Shown here piece after piece: positions 9,297 through 17,909 of a DNA stretch of 51,095 nt. The notes beneath the pieces were generated by a model. That model was given only the letters and a program-made list of their open reading frames with translations. It made no database searches and was not told the origin of the DNA. The stretch is from Clostridia bacterium (GTDB lineage Bacteria; Bacillota; Clostridia; Oscillospirales; CAG-382), in contig JAFXBC010000063.1 in NCBI GenBank assembly GCA_017516825.1, positions 1 through 51,095 of the forward strand. Direction: 5' to 3'. A program made the position numbers and the translations under genes. The stretch's first letter is position 1; each line of letters starts with the position of its first letter.

Positions 9297-10440
9297 GTAG
9301 ATTCCTCCTTTTCGGGTCGAGTTCAGCTTCCACCGAGTCCATATCGATGGTCTTGATCGTAGCAAGCCGGCCCAAATATTCTCGGAGAAAGTGCGTCTGG
9401 TGAGGATAGCAGAGAACCTCATACTTTCCATTTTGGTTTGTGATTGCTTCCTTGAAGCGAACAAGTCGAGCTAAATCACTATCCAGGTGTGAAAACACGT
9501 AGACACCATTAACGTTGGCATCATATTCAAAAAGCCCGCGGTTGTAAGTTCGAACCTCGGGCTCGAAAATCAGATCAAGCAGCTTTTCTTTCCAATCCGG
9601 TACAGAGAGGAATCTGAGCTGTCGGATCCCGAATTCATTCATAGGGATAAAATGAATGTTTCGATAGATGATATCGAATCGGAATTCAGGGCGTTTGGAC
9701 TTATCCGATTCTATAAGCGTATTGAGTGCTACATTCTCAGACTCACCGAATAGAACTGCTGAAGGCGTCGCATCAAATCCGGCATTCAAGCGGCTGATGT
9801 CGGTAACATAATGGAGCGTTTTGAATTCACCCTTACCGCTCCATTTCATAACCGAGTCTCGTGTGTTGTAAACGATGTAAGCGGTGTTTCCGGCATAGAC
9901 CGTACCAACCATACGGGTAAACATCGTTTTGTTCATTTCCATATCTCCGAGTCGTTTAAGCTCTTTGGCGAGATAGAAACAAGGATCATTGAGAATCAGT
10001 TTGGTAATTCGTTGGTTTTGAAGCTGTGGCAGGCGGTATGGTCGACATTCGATACCTGCCCGCATGCACATTGCTACTGCTTCTGCAACACGGTGATTTC
10101 TGTCGCGATGTGTTTTATCGCCGGGGAAGTGGTGGTTCCAGAATGCCTCCAGGTAATACTGATTAGCCTGGGGATGGATCCAATCCAGTATCGGAAGTGC
10201 ACTCTTGTACAGTCGGATCGTTTTCTGGTTTGCTTTTCCGGTAACGGTAAGCAGTCGTGTCGTCAGTTCTGTTTCGGCCTGAGGGAATCGATAAGTCTGA
10301 ACAGCGGTCAGCTTATGGACCAACGCTTTATAAACACGTTCATTGCCCAGCAGATGAAGTGAACGAAAAGGATATTCACCAACGAAGGAAAGAAGTGTAA
10401 GAAGCTGCCGGACCTGACTGCCTGGTCGGATATATAACAT
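9286..10440 (-). CDS. Hypothetical ICE protein, possible replication-relaxation-like
   Basis: 384 residues from ATG 10440, with GAGGTAAAGCC upstream. The N-terminus (about residues 5-60, VRQLLTLLSFVGEYPFRSLHLLG) looks like a winged-helix, as in replication-relaxation (Replic_Relax) proteins of Gram-positive mobile elements. The middle and C-terminal parts mix alpha and beta segments without catalytic motifs that I recognise. No membrane segment. It lies immediately before virD4 and overlaps it by 11 bp, so a role in DNA processing or substrate presentation is plausible but unproven. It does not show the HUH histidine triad expected of a relaxase. Confidence 0.55.
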   Translation of the reverse strand: MLYIRPGSQVRQLLTLLSFVGEYPFRSLHLLGNERVYKALVHKLTAVQTYRFPQAETELTTRLLTVTGKANQKTIRLYKSALPILDWIHPQANQYYLEAFWNHHFPGDKTHRDRNHRVAEAVAMCMRAGIECRPYRLPQLQNQRITKLILNDPCFYLAKELKRLGDMEMNKTMFTRMVGTVYAGNTAYIVYNTRDSVMKWSGKGEFKTLHYVTDISRLNAGFDATPSAVLFGESENVALNTLIESDKSKRPEFRFDIIYRNIHFIPMNEFGIRQLRFLSVPDWKEKLLDLIFEPEVRTYNRGLFEYDANVNGVYVFSHLDSDLARLVRFKEAITNQNGKYEVLCYPHQTHFLREYLGRLATIKTIDMDSVEAELDPKRRNLLEQ

Positions 10441-10613
10441 TTTGGCTTTACCTCGCTTTGGGAGAAATTACGACAACATGACTGCTCTCTTTGTCGGCTT
10501 TTTCAAATGTCAACACCCGAAAAACGCTGTCACACAACGTTTTTTCGGCGTATGAATTCTTGTGTATTTTTACAAGAGCCAAAGCAGAGCGTTTTTACAC
10601 ATGATTTGGGGCG

Positions 10614-10642
10614 AAAAAAAGCGACTCTTACGAGCCGCTTTT
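10614..10642 (-). terminator. Leftward terminator after the DUF4143 ATPase gene
   Basis: AAAAGCG (10617-10623) pairs with CGCTTTT (10636-10642), with CTC/GAG inside and a TTAC loop; one mismatch. Read leftward it ends in seven T (10614-10620). It closes the ATPase unit and separates it from the gene starting at 10440. The rest of the 224 bp gap holds a TTGACA at 10508-10513 on the minus strand without a convincing -10. Confidence 0.75.
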
Positions 10643-10664
10643 GAAACAACTGTATTCTTTTTTA

Positions 10665-11939
10665 TTAGTTCTTCAAGCAACCGATGGGTATAACGTACAC
10701 ACCGTCCCCGCGCCGATATGCATAGTCGCCGGTTCCCGTCAGAACCATCAGGAAAGACGGGGCGTTCATCTTATCGGTATCAATTTTTGCTTCCATTGCT
10801 TTGAGGCTCTTGGCACCTTCCTCAATAAGCTTGTCGCCGCCGAGTTTGATTTCGATCAGACCGTATTTGCCGTTTCTCAGATGAACAACAGCATCACATT
10901 CTTGCCCATCCTTATCTCGGTAATGATAGATCCCGCCGTTCAGAGCATCTGCAAAAACACGAAGATCTCTGATGCAGAGTGTTTCAAAGAGGAATCCAAA
11001 GGTTTTCAAGTCGTTCATCAAGTCATTGGGACCGATGCCCAAAGCCGCAGCAGCGATAGAAGGGTCGATATAATACCGCGTGTCGGACGATCGAATAGCG
11101 GTTTTGGAGCGTAGATTGGGGTTCCACGCAGGCATATCCTCCACAACGAAGATTTTGCGAAGCGCGTTCAAATAGGATGCAACGGTTTCTTCGCTGAGCG
11201 GAGTTTCATCGTTTGCCGCAATATCCTGTGCGAGAACCGTGTTGGGAACCTGTCCGCCCTGCTTTCTTGCGTAGGAGCGCATAAGCCTTTTCACCCGTTC
11301 AGGGTTCTTCTGTACGTTGTCTGCTCTGTTAATATCAGAATGCACGACGGCATCGTAGTAATCTATCGCTTGGTCCAATGCAATTTCATCACGCATGCCT
11401 ACCGCTTGCGGCCATCCTCCCCGACACACAAGAAAAGCCAAACGGTCGATGCTGAGGTTTGAGTCTCCTTCGATGGTTGCTTCGCCGTCAAACAGATCTT
11501 TCAAACTGACATCCCCGGTGGAATCTCCCGATTCGTATAAGCTCATGGGTCTCATTGTCAACCAAGTAAAGCGTCCGGTGCCGGAGTGTGTGATTTCCTT
11601 GGTGTCGGCAGGAACAGCAGAACCGGTAAGCACAAACTGTCCGAGCTCACCGCGATGGTCAACTTCAAAGCGAATGGCGTCCCAAAGCTTGGGAGCAAGC
11701 TGCCATTCGTCGATCAGTCTCGGTGCTTCACCCTTTAACAGTCGTTTGGGGTTCAGTTCGGACATGGCGATGTTTTGCTCTTTCTTTTCCGGATCGTCCA
11801 TATACAGAATACTGGCGGCAATTTGCTCTGCAGTTGTGGTTTTACCGCACCATTTAGGTCCTTCGATCAAGACAGCGCCCTTGCCCTCCAGCTTGCGTTT
11901 TAGAATATCGTCCGCTATTCTTTTTCTGTAGTTTTCCAT
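10665..11939 (-). CDS. AAA ATPase of the DUF4143 family
   Basis: 424 residues from ATG 11939 (GAGGTG six bases upstream; an in-frame ATG at 11981 lies too close to the promoter). N-terminal AAA module: Walker A GPKWCGKTT near residue 25-33, a Walker B-like LIDEWQLAP near 77, and sensor-like FVLTGSAVP. The C-terminal DUF4143 half contains the nuclease-like stretch DAVVHLRNGKYGLIEIKLGG, i.e. a D...E-x-K pattern. These proteins are common in gut bacteria and mobile elements; their task is not established. It has its own promoter, upstream repeats and terminator, so it behaves as a stand-alone cargo gene inside the transfer operon. Confidence 0.85.
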   Translation of the reverse strand: MENYRKRIADDILKRKLEGKGAVLIEGPKWCGKTTTAEQIAASILYMDDPEKKEQNIAMSELNPKRLLKGEAPRLIDEWQLAPKLWDAIRFEVDHRGELGQFVLTGSAVPADTKEITHSGTGRFTWLTMRPMSLYESGDSTGDVSLKDLFDGEATIEGDSNLSIDRLAFLVCRGGWPQAVGMRDEIALDQAIDYYDAVVHSDINRADNVQKNPERVKRLMRSYARKQGGQVPNTVLAQDIAANDETPLSEETVASYLNALRKIFVVEDMPAWNPNLRSKTAIRSSDTRYYIDPSIAAAALGIGPNDLMNDLKTFGFLFETLCIRDLRVFADALNGGIYHYRDKDGQECDAVVHLRNGKYGLIEIKLGGDKLIEEGAKSLKAMEAKIDTDKMNAPSFLMVLTGTGDYAYRRGDGVYVIPIGCLKN

Positions 11940-11972
11940 GCGCAACACCTCATTTTCATTCACAGTGTCTAT

Positions 11973-12001
11973 ATTATACACTATAACAATGAATTTTACA
12001 A
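11973..12001 (-). promoter_or_regulatory. Sigma-A-type promoter of the DUF4143 ATPase
   Basis: On the minus strand a -35 TTGTAA (11996-12001) is separated by 17 bases from a perfect -10 TATAAT (11973-11978), about 34 bp before the ATG at 11939. Confidence 0.75.
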
Positions 12002-12007
12002 GGCTTT

Positions 12008-12093
12008 TTCGGCAATTGGCGAAATATTTTTCCGATGATTGGCGGAAAATAAATCCGACGATTGGCGAAAAAATGATCCGACGGTTGGGGATA
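12008..12093 (-). repeat. Four 23-bp iteron-like repeats upstream of the ATPase promoter
   Basis: The core TTGG occurs at 16, 39, 62 and 85 (plus 12000), an exact 23 bp period, inside a unit resembling CCGACGATTGGCGAAAA. The fourth copy is the most diverged. The array ends 7 bp before the -35 box. Phased direct repeats at this place suggest cooperative binding of a regulator, possibly the ATPase itself. Confidence 0.7.
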
Positions 12094-12219
12094 TTGCTTT
12101 CGCAGGAAGAGAAAATCGTTGCAGTTTCGCATTCCTCCTATACCGTAGTAGCTTTTCTAATAGTCATAGTGTTACAGAAATTTCGCAGTTCCTATCGGTC
12201 GAGAGTATTTACGCAAAGA

Positions 12220-12936
12220 TCAAAGCCTTTTTTCTTCTGCCATCCACCTTGAAAATTCGCGCTTGGGAATCACAAAGACTTCCGTACGGTCTTCACATCC
12301 TGCGGCACTGCAATAGTAGTGAGAGCACACCGCAGGGTTGTCATCGGGAAGCACGTACATTGCGATAATGTCCGTAACCATATTGATTTCGATATTGTCG
12401 TGATCCCGCATTTCACGTTCGGGTCTGCTTTGGTCATATACGTGGCGATAAACAATGACGCAATCCTTGAATCGGACCGGGGGCTTACCCTCAAAAAATC
12501 TTCGCATGGCCGGGTAGAGATAAGAACGAATGTAATCTGCGGAACCCGAAGCTTTCTTGGGAAGCAATGCGGGAATTCTGACCGAAAACCAACCTTCTGC
12601 CGTGAAGCCGATTTTGACGGGAATCGTATCGGAAACAATTTTATCAACCTCTACTATTGCATTTACCGCCCCGGTATATGCGGGTAATACGCGGGTGAGA
12701 AGAACGGCTTCCTCTGAGAGTTCTTCCAGCTTCAAGGCTTGTTTGTAGCTTTCGAGAAGATTGTCATTATCATAAAACCATCGGATGGCGTCTGCCTGCT
12801 CCTTCATACGCTGCAGCTTGGTTTCCACTTTGTCCAGAGTTTTGATGTATGTGGTTTCACTCTTCGTCCGTAACCGCCTCCTCTGTGTAAAATACAATGT
12901 CGGGTTCTTCTCCGTCTCGGAAGTCCACCGTTGCAA
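12220..12936 (-). CDS. Hypothetical ICE protein (DUF6100-like)
   Basis: Up to 238 residues. A coiled-coil-like N-terminal region (ETTYIKTLDKVETKLQRMKEQ...) is followed by an alpha/beta domain with FTAEGWFSVRIPALLPKK and RFKDCVIVYRHVYD. I recall this pattern as the ICE family DUF6100, but with limited certainty. The start is unclear: ATG 12936 gives an 80 bp overlap with the preceding gene, while an AGAGGAGG site near 12890 has no good start codon in frame behind it, so a GTG or ATG inside the first 45 codons may be used. No enzyme motif is seen. Cotranscribed with the DUF5697-like gene. Confidence 0.6.
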   Translation of the reverse strand: MQRWTSETEKNPTLYFTQRRRLRTKSETTYIKTLDKVETKLQRMKEQADAIRWFYDNDNLLESYKQALKLEELSEEAVLLTRVLPAYTGAVNAIVEVDKIVSDTIPVKIGFTAEGWFSVRIPALLPKKASGSADYIRSYLYPAMRRFFEGKPPVRFKDCVIVYRHVYDQSRPEREMRDHDNIEINMVTDIIAMYVLPDDNPAVCSHYYCSAAGCEDRTEVFVIPKREFSRWMAEEKRL

Positions 12937-13399
12937 GGAGACACGGAGCGTTAAGCAAGCGGATATTGCTTGCCATCGAAATATGCGGTACTACGATGAC
13001 ATATTTTAAATCATCTTGAGGTTGTAAGAGTTTCAAAAGGTTTTGCTCGCCTTCGTAAAGCACCACAATCTCATACCCCATATTTTCTTTCAAGAAAAAC
13101 AGTTGAGACGGATATACCGCAGGGTAATGCGCCATCGGGTCTACTTGGTCAATAAATTTGAGCAATACCCAAACGGCGAGAATCAATCGTTGATCAGGCT
13201 GACACATGGAATCCAACCCAATATAATAGCCGCCAGAAACATCAGCGATCCTCATCTGCTTTTTCAGATTGCGCAGGATCTTTTCTGCTGTTTGTGGCGG
13301 CTTCTTCAGCATTTTCAAGAGTTGGGTTCGCGGTAAGGCACCGTATTGCGATAACCATTTGATTACATATTGCTCGTCTTCCAAAAGCATTGCGGACAC
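12857..13399 (-). CDS. Hypothetical ICE protein with winged-helix start (DUF5697-like)
   Basis: 180 residues from ATG 13399, shortly after a GGAGGTG motif. Residues 5-60 (EDEQYVIKWLSQYGALPRTQLLKMLKKPPQTAEKILRNLKKQ) have a clear winged helix-turn-helix pattern. The rest is an alpha/beta domain of the type annotated as DUF5697 in Clostridia ICEs (assignment from memory, moderate). It probably binds DNA, but its role is unknown. It lies 35 bp after virB4 and overlaps the next gene. Confidence 0.65.
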   Translation of the reverse strand: MSAMLLEDEQYVIKWLSQYGALPRTQLLKMLKKPPQTAEKILRNLKKQMRIADVSGGYYIGLDSMCQPDQRLILAVWVLLKFIDQVDPMAHYPAVYPSQLFFLKENMGYEIVVLYEGEQNLLKLLQPQDDLKYVIVVPHISMASNIRLLNAPCLLATVDFRDGEEPDIVFYTEEAVTDEE

Positions 13400-13433
13400 C
13401 TCCTTGTAGTGAGTATGTTGGTATAAATAAAGC

Positions 13434-15968
13434 TTACGGTTTGTTTTCCTTTTCTTGTTGACGTGATTTTAAAATCGCTTCCAATTCCGCACGGTCGGTA
13501 GTGATCATTTCCTGCTCTTCTCGTGATGCCTTTATCGAAACGGATACCTTGCTGTTGTTGGAACAGATTAACGCCTCGCCTCGTTCAAAGCGGGTGATGG
13601 AGCGCAACTCCGTTTTGGTCAGTTTCAAAGTATCTTTTACAAACTCCGCTTCGTCGGGTTCAAGGTTGAGAATGATCTTGTTTTTGGAGTTGTTGATGAT
13701 GGCGCGTCCATATCTGCCGTCTTCCAAGCCGAAGAAATCCGAAAGATCCTGTGTGGCCGAAATGGCGGCACCGCCAAAGCCTCGTATGACTTTAAAGATT
13801 TCCAAACAGAATTCAGCTGCCATGCGATTAGAGCCTGCACCGATCAACTGCCAGAGCTCATCGATCATAATGGTTTTCTTTTTTGTGCGGTCACTTTTCA
13901 CATTGTCCCACACATAGTCAAGCGCAATCATCATACCGACAGGAAGAAGCTTCCCTTTCAGCTCTGACAGATCAAGCACTGTGTACTTGTTTGACAGATC
14001 TACATTGGTCGGCTGATTAAAAGATTGCGCCGAACCGGTCACAAAACGGCTGACAATATTTGAAATGCGCTTAGTCAGTTCATTTTTGCAAAGCTCCTCG
14101 TGAAGATCTCCGAGAATCGGCATTGCTTTTATGCGCGGGGGAGAGGCTTCACGGTCTATGTAAACCGAATCGTTATCATGCGAGATTCCGTATTTGGCGT
14201 AGGTGCGGATCAGCGCTTCGTCCAGCATTTGCTCCTCTTCGTTGCTCATATCGGGGATCAACAGCGAAAAGAAGATCATTAGCTGTTGGATCTTTTTCGC
14301 TAACAGCGAATCCATTTCGCTGTAATCCAGCTCATCAATCAGCTTCATTTCGGGAGTAATGGTGTGTCGAATCTCCATAATATTGATACAGTGAGGAGAG
14401 CCGGGGGCAATCTTAATAAACTGACCGCCGATGCGGTTGCAAGTGCGTCTGAACTCGTGTCCTTTGATAGGCGCAATGATGTAGCACTGAATCCCGCGCA
14501 TTCTCATACGCAAGGCAAGTAACTGCATCGTGAAGGTCTTGCCGGCACCGCTGGTTCCCAGCAGGTTTAGGTTAGCATTCTTATTTTTCTTCGTATCGAA
14601 CAAATCCACAATACAAAGTGAATTGTTATGGCGGTTGATACTCAGGAGCACACCGTTGTCATCTGACATTTCAAAGGATGTAAACATATACGTTGATGCC
14701 GCACCGCTGGTCAGTACATTTCGCCTTGCCTTCTTTTCCAATCGAGGAGACATTTGCAAAAACGGCATTACCGTTTTCAATGCCTCTTCCTGTTGAAAGG
14801 AGCAATCGCGTACGTACATGTCCATCGATTTCAGCATATCTGTCATCTGCTGTTTTCTCCATACTAGCTCTTCATAAGTCTTTGCAGACACTGTTATGAA
14901 GGTTGACATATAGAACAGATCCTCGTTGTAGTTGGAAATGCCTTGCTTGATGTAGTAACCTGCCTGAATAGAGCTTGCAAGCTCATCGTAGTCGGTTGCG
15001 GTATCCTGCATGCCTCGTATCTTGGATCTGTTCAAACGTATGCGCTGTGCTACCTTATCCACCGTTTTGCCACGGTTTTCTCGCTTCAAAAATACGTCGA
15101 TGTCGATCCCTTCACCTGCATTGATCAGAGCAGACATCCAGCCTGCACGCACCTTGCTCGGATATCCGTTTCCTTTGATATACAGAAAGGAATAATATAA
15201 CCCGTCCATGATAACGTAGTTATGATGTGTCAGGTCAATTCCTCTGGGCGCGATAAAGTGAGATATGCGGATATTGGGGATTGGATCGATACCAATGACC
15301 TTGTTTTTAGAAGCCATTGTGTCCAACACCACGCGATCCACGCGAGAGGCAAATGGCTCATCAACGCAGGAGCGACGGTTGAAGAACATATACAGAATTT
15401 CCGCAGATGCTTCATCCGGATCCTTAGGTTGAAGAATATTGTTTCCGCACTGCATAAAATATGCTCTCGCATTTTGTTCAACGGTCATAAGCATACTGTA
15501 GATCTGGCTGTAATCGTTGCTTTCGGTACGCCGGAGTTCTTCATACTGGAATATTAGAAAGTAGCGCCTTGTCAGCGCTTCTCTGCTTCCCACGTCTTTG
15601 ATGAGTCGGATATACCCTTCGCCGATGCTCTTGCATTGCTCATTTGACTCCGCATTCAATTCTTCTTTGAAAAGGGCAATGTGATTATCCGAATCTGCTT
15701 TGCGGGTGATGACTTTAAACTGCAATTGCACCGGGGAGATCTTCAACCAACTTGCAAATGTGCAAATGATGCTGTATTGCTCATCGTCAGAGCGGAGCAT
15801 GAAGTTGATGGGCTCGATCTCCAGGATCTTTATGAATCTGCCGTCGGTAGTTTCTATAATGCCATGCTCAAGGCTTTTGATAGGGATATAATCCTGAACG
15901 AAGTTCAGCTTTTCAGGCTTTTGTCTTCGCTTTGGCTCGTTTCCTTTTCGGGAAATGCCTTTGATCAT
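13434..15968 (-). CDS. virB4: VirB4-type conjugation ATPase
   Basis: 844 residues, full length for the family. The N-terminal VirB4 domain is followed by the ATPase core: Walker A LGTSGAGKTF near residue 470, Walker B TIMIDELWQL near 700, and GFGGAAISATQDLSDFF near 735. No obvious membrane anchor; it acts at the inner face of the membrane, driving pilus and channel assembly in the type IV secretion system. The start ATG 15968 lies inside the end of the PrgI-like gene (56 bp overlap), which implies coupled translation. No lesions are seen, unlike several neighbours. Confidence 0.95.
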   Translation of the reverse strand: MIKGISRKGNEPKRRQKPEKLNFVQDYIPIKSLEHGIIETTDGRFIKILEIEPINFMLRSDDEQYSIICTFASWLKISPVQLQFKVITRKADSDNHIALFKEELNAESNEQCKSIGEGYIRLIKDVGSREALTRRYFLIFQYEELRRTESNDYSQIYSMLMTVEQNARAYFMQCGNNILQPKDPDEASAEILYMFFNRRSCVDEPFASRVDRVVLDTMASKNKVIGIDPIPNIRISHFIAPRGIDLTHHNYVIMDGLYYSFLYIKGNGYPSKVRAGWMSALINAGEGIDIDVFLKRENRGKTVDKVAQRIRLNRSKIRGMQDTATDYDELASSIQAGYYIKQGISNYNEDLFYMSTFITVSAKTYEELVWRKQQMTDMLKSMDMYVRDCSFQQEEALKTVMPFLQMSPRLEKKARRNVLTSGAASTYMFTSFEMSDDNGVLLSINRHNNSLCIVDLFDTKKNKNANLNLLGTSGAGKTFTMQLLALRMRMRGIQCYIIAPIKGHEFRRTCNRIGGQFIKIAPGSPHCINIMEIRHTITPEMKLIDELDYSEMDSLLAKKIQQLMIFFSLLIPDMSNEEEQMLDEALIRTYAKYGISHDNDSVYIDREASPPRIKAMPILGDLHEELCKNELTKRISNIVSRFVTGSAQSFNQPTNVDLSNKYTVLDLSELKGKLLPVGMMIALDYVWDNVKSDRTKKKTIMIDELWQLIGAGSNRMAAEFCLEIFKVIRGFGGAAISATQDLSDFFGLEDGRYGRAIINNSKNKIILNLEPDEAEFVKDTLKLTKTELRSITRFERGEALICSNNSKVSVSIKASREEQEMITTDRAELEAILKSRQQEKENKP

Positions 15969-16287
15969 ATTTGTATCCCACCCTTCGTAAATGTAGTTTT
16001 CGTCTGTTTATAAAAAATCGGATTACATGTCCGACATATTGAAAAAGCGAATCTCCGTTGATGCCCACTGCCGACAGTATTCCGAGCGGGATCAGCGTAA
16101 CCGCCATTGCAATGATTCTCAATGTGCCGGGCATAGGAATCATCAATTCCGGATAGCCCACCAGAATCAGTAATATTGCTGTCTCCATTGCATTCCTCGG
16201 CTCAAGAAATCCTCCGAGTATTTTTCCGGAATCTGTATAGTTGGCGGGCATCGCAAAGATATTTTCGTGTTCGTTGTCCATTGCCAT
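15913..16287 (-). CDS. PrgI-family (VirB3-like) membrane protein
   Basis: 124 residues from ATG 16287, with GAGGAT upstream. Two hydrophobic segments (about 34-52 and 58-75: TAILLILVGYPELMIPM and IIAMAVTLIPLGILSAVG) are followed by a basic tail ending in KRKRAKAKTKA. Size, topology and position directly before virB4 fit the PrgI-family proteins of Clostridia ICEs, which take the VirB3 place in the channel. It starts 10 bp after the truncated hydrolase stop. Confidence 0.8.
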   Translation of the reverse strand: MAMDNEHENIFAMPANYTDSGKILGGFLEPRNAMETAILLILVGYPELMIPMPGTLRIIAMAVTLIPLGILSAVGINGDSLFQYVGHVIRFFINRRKLHLRRVGYKYDQRHFPKRKRAKAKTKA

Positions 16288-16297
16288 TTACCTATCC

Positions 16298-17824
16298 TCA
16301 GAGTATAATAGAGTTGTGATCTCCCGGTAGTAACTCATCAGAAGAAAGGGAATATGTGTTATCCCATTGTCCGTAAGTGCCTGACGAGATCGTTTTTCCC
16401 ATAGCGGTTTTGTAAGCCCAATTGGTAAATCCTGAGCAATCGAGTCCGTAGGGACGAAGTGTGCCGGTTGTGGTTGAACCTGTCGAGGTAACGAGCTTTG
16501 GGGTATTCCACTGTTCGTTCCAGCCTGCGTCGGATTTGCCACCCCTGAAATACGGAACTCTGCCCATAAGAGAAAGACCTGTTTTTACGATGCTTTTTCT
16601 TGCGGCACTGCAGTTTTGCTTCTCCAAGAATTCAAGCGTTTCGAGATCCGTAAGTGAAACGGTATCACTTGTTTCGGTTGCTCCGTAAATGGTACGCTTC
16701 AGTGCTGTAGCTCTTGAAGCAATCACATCACCGTAGGTTGCACTTGTCCCGCTGTAATTAGCGTTGAAATCGATTCCAAAAGCTTTGGCAATAACGGAAT
16801 TATCAAAAGGATGAATGGTGCATTCCAAGTAACTGATGTTTTCCATCGTGGGCACGATTGACTGTGAACCGATAAGCTGATAGTAAGAAGTTGGGGAGGT
16901 TCCGGTAATCACACCGTTTGAATATACAGGAAGCATTGCGTTGACCAAAGCGTATGCGGGAATTTCAGTAGCTTCGCTTGTGGTGGCCTCCCCATCCTGT
17001 ACATAAAAGGTCTGCTCTGCAGTTTCGTATCGGAATTGGGGAACACCGTTGATCGCCCCGGTTCGAACAACATTTGCCACAACAGTTTTCGTAACAGGCT
17101 TGTAGGTATAGTACGTAACCGGTTTTATGATTTCCGCTTGTTTGATAACTGTGGTGATGGGAAACATATCTGCAGTAACATTCATCAGCTTCGATTCCAT
17201 GTCGGATTGCTCAATGCTCAACTGATCTACCGACGTAGAATATGCTGCCATGATATACGCTATATCGAATCCGGCGGCTAACTTGGCATTATCTCTCAAG
17301 GCGTTCATAGATAGAGAATAATCATATCCACCTACTTTGATCAGAGAGTCGACATCGAGAAGTGATGTGTTATATCCGATCTTTATAATGTCGGTAATGG
17401 AATCAGTTACCGTTTCATAGATGGATAGGATGGAAGCTGTCGGCTGGTTTCCGTCCAATCCCAATGCTTTATTGATTACAATGCCGGGTAATTCCAAAAT
17501 CAAGACAATGATCATCACTAACGAAAGGCAGATACATATCAGTACCTTGAATAACGTGTGACGCATTGCCCAAGCGGTAGAAATGATTGCACCCCAGGGA
17601 CCTCCCGAAGCTGCACCTGCGGCAATCTCTGCAACGGCCTTGCCGCCTTCAACACTCGCTTTCGCCGTTGCAGCGGCGGCGTTTGCGGCAGTTTCGGTGC
17701 CATTCTTCGTAGCCTGCTTTGCGGCTTCTTTTCCTATGTTTCTTGCCGCCTTCGCGGCTTGCGTTGCGGCTTGTGGATAGTTGTCTGAGCCATCGCCCAT
17801 CTGCTGGTTTTGCGGTTCTGCCAT
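16298..17824 (-). CDS. Membrane-anchored NlpC/P60 cell-wall hydrolase, catalytic domain truncated
   Basis: 508 residues from ATG 17824 with AGAGGTG upstream. An alanine-rich cytosolic start (residues 1-85) leads to one membrane segment (about 93-115), then a long extracellular region and an NlpC/P60 (C40) domain. The catalytic Cys is C463 in GLDCSGF. Family members continue after the LPGD motif with the His-bearing strands; here LLPGD is followed by HNSIIL and a TGA. Both downstream His/polar catalytic positions are therefore missing. The next gene starts 11 bp later, so this looks like a deletion and not a frameshift. In intact ICEs this protein opens peptidoglycan for the channel; this copy is probably inactive as a peptidase. 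Confidence 0.85.
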   Translation of the reverse strand: MAEPQNQQMGDGSDNYPQAATQAAKAARNIGKEAAKQATKNGTETAANAAAATAKASVEGGKAVAEIAAGAASGGPWGAIISTAWAMRHTLFKVLICICLSLVMIIVLILELPGIVINKALGLDGNQPTASILSIYETVTDSITDIIKIGYNTSLLDVDSLIKVGGYDYSLSMNALRDNAKLAAGFDIAYIMAAYSTSVDQLSIEQSDMESKLMNVTADMFPITTVIKQAEIIKPVTYYTYKPVTKTVVANVVRTGAINGVPQFRYETAEQTFYVQDGEATTSEATEIPAYALVNAMLPVYSNGVITGTSPTSYYQLIGSQSIVPTMENISYLECTIHPFDNSVIAKAFGIDFNANYSGTSATYGDVIASRATALKRTIYGATETSDTVSLTDLETLEFLEKQNCSAARKSIVKTGLSLMGRVPYFRGGKSDAGWNEQWNTPKLVTSTGSTTTGTLRPYGLDCSGFTNWAYKTAMGKTISSGTYGQWDNTYSLSSDELLPGDHNSIIL

Positions 17825-17909
17825 TTTTTCACCTCTTTATTAAGCAGTTTTGAATCTATATAATTGCACAACAGCCGAACCGTTTGGAACCGATTCGGCT
17901 GTTGGCTGT

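Noticed and set aside
9297..9464. Longer VirD4 starting at 9464
   Set aside because: The extra N-terminus lies inside the preceding gene and has no RBS; TTG 9296 has a strong one and starts directly before the first membrane segment.
16288..16542. 84-codon frame overlapping the hydrolase end as the missing catalytic half
   Set aside because: It does not contain the His motifs of the C40 domain and overlaps the true frame along its length, so it is not a frameshifted continuation.
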